DNA from: Mesorhizobium qingshengii
GTDB taxonomy: Bacteria > Pseudomonadota > Alphaproteobacteria > Rhizobiales > Rhizobiaceae
Assembly (NCBI RefSeq): GCF_027563465.1
Contig: NZ_JAPFQA010000001.1
Location: forward strand, 372,001 to 436,000
Direction of reading: 5' to 3'
Length of the DNA stretch: 64,000 bases
The stretch's first letter is position 1. Every line of letters begins with the position of its first letter. A program made the translations under genes and the position numbers. The notes below the pieces were generated by a model that was given only the letters and a program-made list of their open reading frames with translations, did no database searches and was not told where the DNA came from. Positions 61,619-64,000 of the stretch are shown one piece after another.

Positions 61619-62580
61619 GCACCGGCACCACCAAGCTCGATGTCGTGGTCAGCGACGTCGTCCCGGTCAACGAGTTGGTCACCCGCTTTCATTTCCGCCG
61701 GCGCGACGGGCAACTGTTGCCGACTTTTTCCGGCGGCGCCCATGTCGTGGTCGAGATGCGCGACGGCGGGCGCACCCGGCTCAATCCCTATTCGCTGATG
61801 GGCTCGCCGCTCGACACGCGCGAATACACGATCAGCGTGCGCCGCGACGATGTCGGCCGCGGCGGTTCGCTGTTCATGCACAGGAGCGTCAGACCCGGGC
61901 TGGAGATGGTCATCAGCTATCCGGTCAACCTGTTCTCGCTCGACCTGCGCGCCAGGAAGCACCTGATGCTGGCGGGCGGCATCGGCATCACACCGTTCAT
62001 GGCGCAGACCGCGCAACTGGCAGCGGAAGGCGGCAATTTCGAACTGCACTACACTTGCCGCACCGCTTCGCTCGGCACCTATGCCGATGTGCTGCGGGAG
62101 CGCTACGACCGCCGCATCAGGCTCTATCACGATGACCTCGATGAACGCATCGAACTCGACCGGCTGCTGTCGACGCAACCGCTCGGCACGCATCTTTACG
62201 TCTGCGGCCCGGCCGGCATGATCAACTGGGTGCGCGACCGGGCAGCCGCGCTGGGCTGGCCGGCGGAGACCGTGCATTTCGAGCATTTCGCGGCACCCCA
62301 GCCCGGGCTGCCCTTCGACGTGACGCTTGCCGTCAGCGGCAAGACGACCAGGGTCGATGAACAGCAGAGCCTCCTGGAAGCGATCGAGGCGGCCGGCGTC
62401 GATCCGCCCTATCTCTGCCGTGGCGGCGTCTGCGGCCAGTGCGAAACCAATGTCATCTCGTATGACGGCAAGTTCATCCACAACGACCACTGGCTGAGCG
62501 AGGAAGACCACCGGTCGGGCTGCAAGATCATGCCGTGCGTGTCGCGCTTCGAGGGCCGGTCGCTGGTGCTGGAAAGATAG
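61615..62580 (+). CDS. dmmB: dimethylamine monooxygenase reductase subunit DmmB
   Basis: This 321-residue protein has an FMN/FAD-binding oxidoreductase part (LNPYSLMGSPLDTREYTISV), an NAD-binding segment (LMLAGGIGITPFMAQTAQL) and a C-terminal plant-type 2Fe-2S domain (CRGGVCGQCETNV plus a later cysteine in GCKIMPC). It resembles phthalate-dioxygenase-type reductases (VanB, PDR). It would pass electrons from NAD(P)H to the heme subunit DmmC. It starts at the ATG overlapping the dmmA stop. Confidence 0.9.
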   Translation: MSTGTTKLDVVVSDVVPVNELVTRFHFRRRDGQLLPTFSGGAHVVVEMRDGGRTRLNPYSLMGSPLDTREYTISVRRDDVGRGGSLFMHRSVRPGLEMVISYPVNLFSLDLRARKHLMLAGGIGITPFMAQTAQLAAEGGNFELHYTCRTASLGTYADVLRERYDRRIRLYHDDLDERIELDRLLSTQPLGTHLYVCGPAGMINWVRDRAAALGWPAETVHFEHFAAPQPGLPFDVTLAVSGKTTRVDEQQSLLEAIEAAGVDPPYLCRGGVCGQCETNVISYDGKFIHNDHWLSEEDHRSGCKIMPCVSRFEGRSLVLER

Positions 62581-62589
62581 GAGGCGAGC

Positions 62590-63630
62590 TTGGGCATTAC
62601 CTTTCGCAAGGAAACGTTCCGCGACGACTTCACCTTCAAGAACAGCCCGGAGCACATAAGGCGGTTTCCGTTCCCCTTCCACGAAGACGCCTACATGTAT
62701 GCGGTCAACATCGAGCCGCATGTCGTTGGCCCGAAGGGCAGCGTGCTGGAGAACCTGATCGACGTCGACGAGCACTATGTCGCCGAGATGCAGGACCGTG
62801 CCTTGGTGCTGGCCGAGGACCCGTTGCGCTGCCAGTCGCTGCCGCACATGACGCTGGCCGGCTGGGACCTGCTGGAGCTTCTGATGGAGCAGCAGGCGCT
62901 GGGCTATCCCGAGCATTTCACGCTGACCCGCGACGGCGACCGCTGGCGCTGGATCAACCGGCCGCTCGGTATCGATGATACCTTCACCTTCGGCGACACC
63001 TCGACGCTGCCCTATGGACCGATGGAATATATCACCCGGCAAAGCCAGGGCGACTTCTGCATCCTCGACCAGCGCGACGGCAATCTGTGGATGGATGCCG
63101 GCATGGTCACGACGCAGGCCGACTGGTCGCTCGATTTCGACATCGGCATGAACTTCTTCGAGTGGCACGCGCCGGTGCCGCTGGCGCACGAAAAGGGGAT
63201 CTTCACCCGGGCGCTGAAATTCCTCACCAACATCCAGCAAGGCAAGCCGGCGCGGCGCCTGAACTGGACGATGACCGTCAATCCTCGCCTCGATACAAGC
63301 CCGGAAAACTATCACAAATGGGGACCGGACCGGGCGACGGTGACGCCGGAGAATGTCGGCGACAAGGTGCATCTGCGCGTCGAGTTGCAGAGCTTCTGGC
63401 GGCTGCCGCGCTCGAACGGCATCGTCTTTCCGATCCGCTGCTATCTGATCAAGATGGATGAACTGGTGACGCAGCCGAAATGGGCAAGGCGCCTGCACCG
63501 CGTCATCCGCGACCTGCCCGACGAGCTTGCCAACTACAAGGGCCTGACCCGCTACCGGCCGACGCTGGTCGAGTGGCTGTCGAAGCTCGACGATGGCAGC
63601 CCGACGTCGCCGGGGTTCGGGCCGGACTGA
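62590..63630 (+). CDS. dmmC: dimethylamine monooxygenase heme subunit DmmC (oxidative N-demethylase family)
   Basis: This 346-residue protein of the heme-dependent oxidative N-demethylase family (formerly DUF3445) starts at TTG 62590 with AGGAGG upstream. Landmarks are ENLIDVDEHYVAEMQDRALV, LEDP-like AEDPLRCQSLPHMTLAGWDL, TRQSQGDFCILDQRDGNLW and SFWRLPRSNGIVFPIRCYL. The family couples O2 and electrons from DmmB to demethylation of dimethylamine. It ends the dmm operon. Confidence 0.88.
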   Translation: MGITFRKETFRDDFTFKNSPEHIRRFPFPFHEDAYMYAVNIEPHVVGPKGSVLENLIDVDEHYVAEMQDRALVLAEDPLRCQSLPHMTLAGWDLLELLMEQQALGYPEHFTLTRDGDRWRWINRPLGIDDTFTFGDTSTLPYGPMEYITRQSQGDFCILDQRDGNLWMDAGMVTTQADWSLDFDIGMNFFEWHAPVPLAHEKGIFTRALKFLTNIQQGKPARRLNWTMTVNPRLDTSPENYHKWGPDRATVTPENVGDKVHLRVELQSFWRLPRSNGIVFPIRCYLIKMDELVTQPKWARRLHRVIRDLPDELANYKGLTRYRPTLVEWLSKLDDGSPTSPGFGPD

Positions 63631-63636
63631 TCAAGA

Positions 63637-63780
63637 CTTGGGTTCCTCGCCCCCGCAAAGGGGGGAGAGGTGGCCTCGAAGCGGCCGGAGAGGGGGCCTT
63701 CGTAGAGCGCGGTTCCCCCTCTCCGTCTCGGCTTCGCCGAGACACCTCCCCCCCATTTTCGTGGGGGCGAGGAACCCAAG
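63637..63780. repeat. 144-bp MITE-like palindromic repeat with 18-bp terminal inverted repeats
   Basis: Perfect 18-base inverted repeats, CTTGGGTTCCTCGCCCCC and GGGGGCGAGGAACCCAAG, close a GC-rich segment with many internal palindromes (GTCTCGGCTTCGCCGAGAC and others). It lies between dmmC and the convergent cupin gene. This is typical of rhizobial intergenic mosaic elements. No transposase is present. Confidence 0.8.
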
Positions 63781-63784
63781 CAAC

Positions 63785-64000
63785 TCAACCAGCGCTGTTC
63801 TGCGGATAGCAGATGATCGAGAGGTAGCGCATCGGCAAAACGGTCAGCACTTCCGGTCCGTGCGGGGCGTCCGCATCGAAGAACAGGCTGTCACCGGGCT
63901 TCATCGGGTAGAGGTTGCTGCCGTGGCGGTAAACGACCTCGCCTTCGAGCATGTAGAGGAACTCCATGCCCTCGTGCTGGAAGGTCGGGAACACATCGGA
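63785..64000 (-). CDS. cupin-domain transcriptional regulator, C-terminal part
   Basis: The gene runs off the window end; about 72 C-terminal residues are visible. The cupin 2 core is EGMEFLYMLEGEVVYRHGSN, then LKPGD-like MKPGDSLFFDADAPHGPE. In rhizobia such cupins usually follow an N-terminal XRE helix-turn-helix, and its position beside dmmC suggests local control of the dmm genes. The DNA-binding part is not in the window. Confidence 0.75.
   Translation of the reverse strand, partial: SDVFPTFQHEGMEFLYMLEGEVVYRHGSNLYPMKPGDSLFFDADAPHGPEVLTVLPMRYLSIICYPQNSAG

Overview
This window is GC-rich chromosomal DNA from an alphaproteobacterium, most likely a Mesorhizobium or close relative in the Rhizobiales. 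The evidence is an erythritol-type polyol locus, methionine-salvage genes beside a sugar ABC importer, an FMN-riboswitch-controlled second lumazine synthase, sox-like N-methylglutamate dehydrogenase genes, and several typical rhizobial intergenic palindromic repeats. No rRNA, tRNA, CRISPR array or insertion-sequence transposase was seen. The window is a series of catabolic and transport islands.

Region 1 (1-10.7 kb), tetritol/sugar-phosphate metabolism. The plus strand carries the end of an FGGY kinase, a 2-hydroxyacid dehydrogenase, EryB-like and EryC-like enzymes, and a long class II aldolase. A second plus-strand operon encodes a DeoR regulator, TpiB and RpiB, divergent from a class II fructose-bisphosphate aldolase. 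DhaK/DhaL and RibH lie on the minus strand, and RibH follows an FMN riboswitch. Together the ery enzymes would take a phosphorylated tetritol to erythrose 4-phosphate.

Region 2 (11-22.7 kb). An MFS exporter is divergent from an Lrp regulator, followed by an orphan SUKH-type protein. MtnK-MtnA is divergent from a complete sugar ABC importer across a perfect 29-bp operator-like palindrome. A long aldolase/short-chain dehydrogenase fusion and a SorC-type regulator follow. This is plausibly a salvage route for 5-deoxy- or 5-methylthio-pentoses.

Region 3 (22.9-29.9 kb). A fatty-acyl-CoA synthetase is followed by a TetR repressor with its own 40-bp operator and an RND efflux pair.

Region 4 (30-41.9 kb). 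A CocE-type hydrolase, a dipeptide-class ABC importer and a TetR regulator converge on an MttB-family methyltransferase and a trimethylamine-dehydrogenase-like flavoprotein. Both ends carry the same type of 36-40 bp palindrome, suggesting one regulon for an unidentified N-methylated substrate.

Region 5 (42-64 kb), methylated-amine degradation. An amino-acid-type permease is followed by a minus-strand run, in transcription order mgsA-mgsB-mgsC-gmaS-mgdA-mgdB-mgdC-mgdD-tdm. Upstream is a block of small membrane proteins around a second permease. dmmDABC lies on the plus strand. Tdm makes dimethylamine from trimethylamine N-oxide, Dmm makes monomethylamine, and GmaS/Mgs/Mgd take it through gamma-glutamylmethylamide and N-methylglutamate to glutamate plus a C1 unit. 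No trimethylamine monooxygenase gene (tmm) is in the window. The window ends in a partial cupin regulator.
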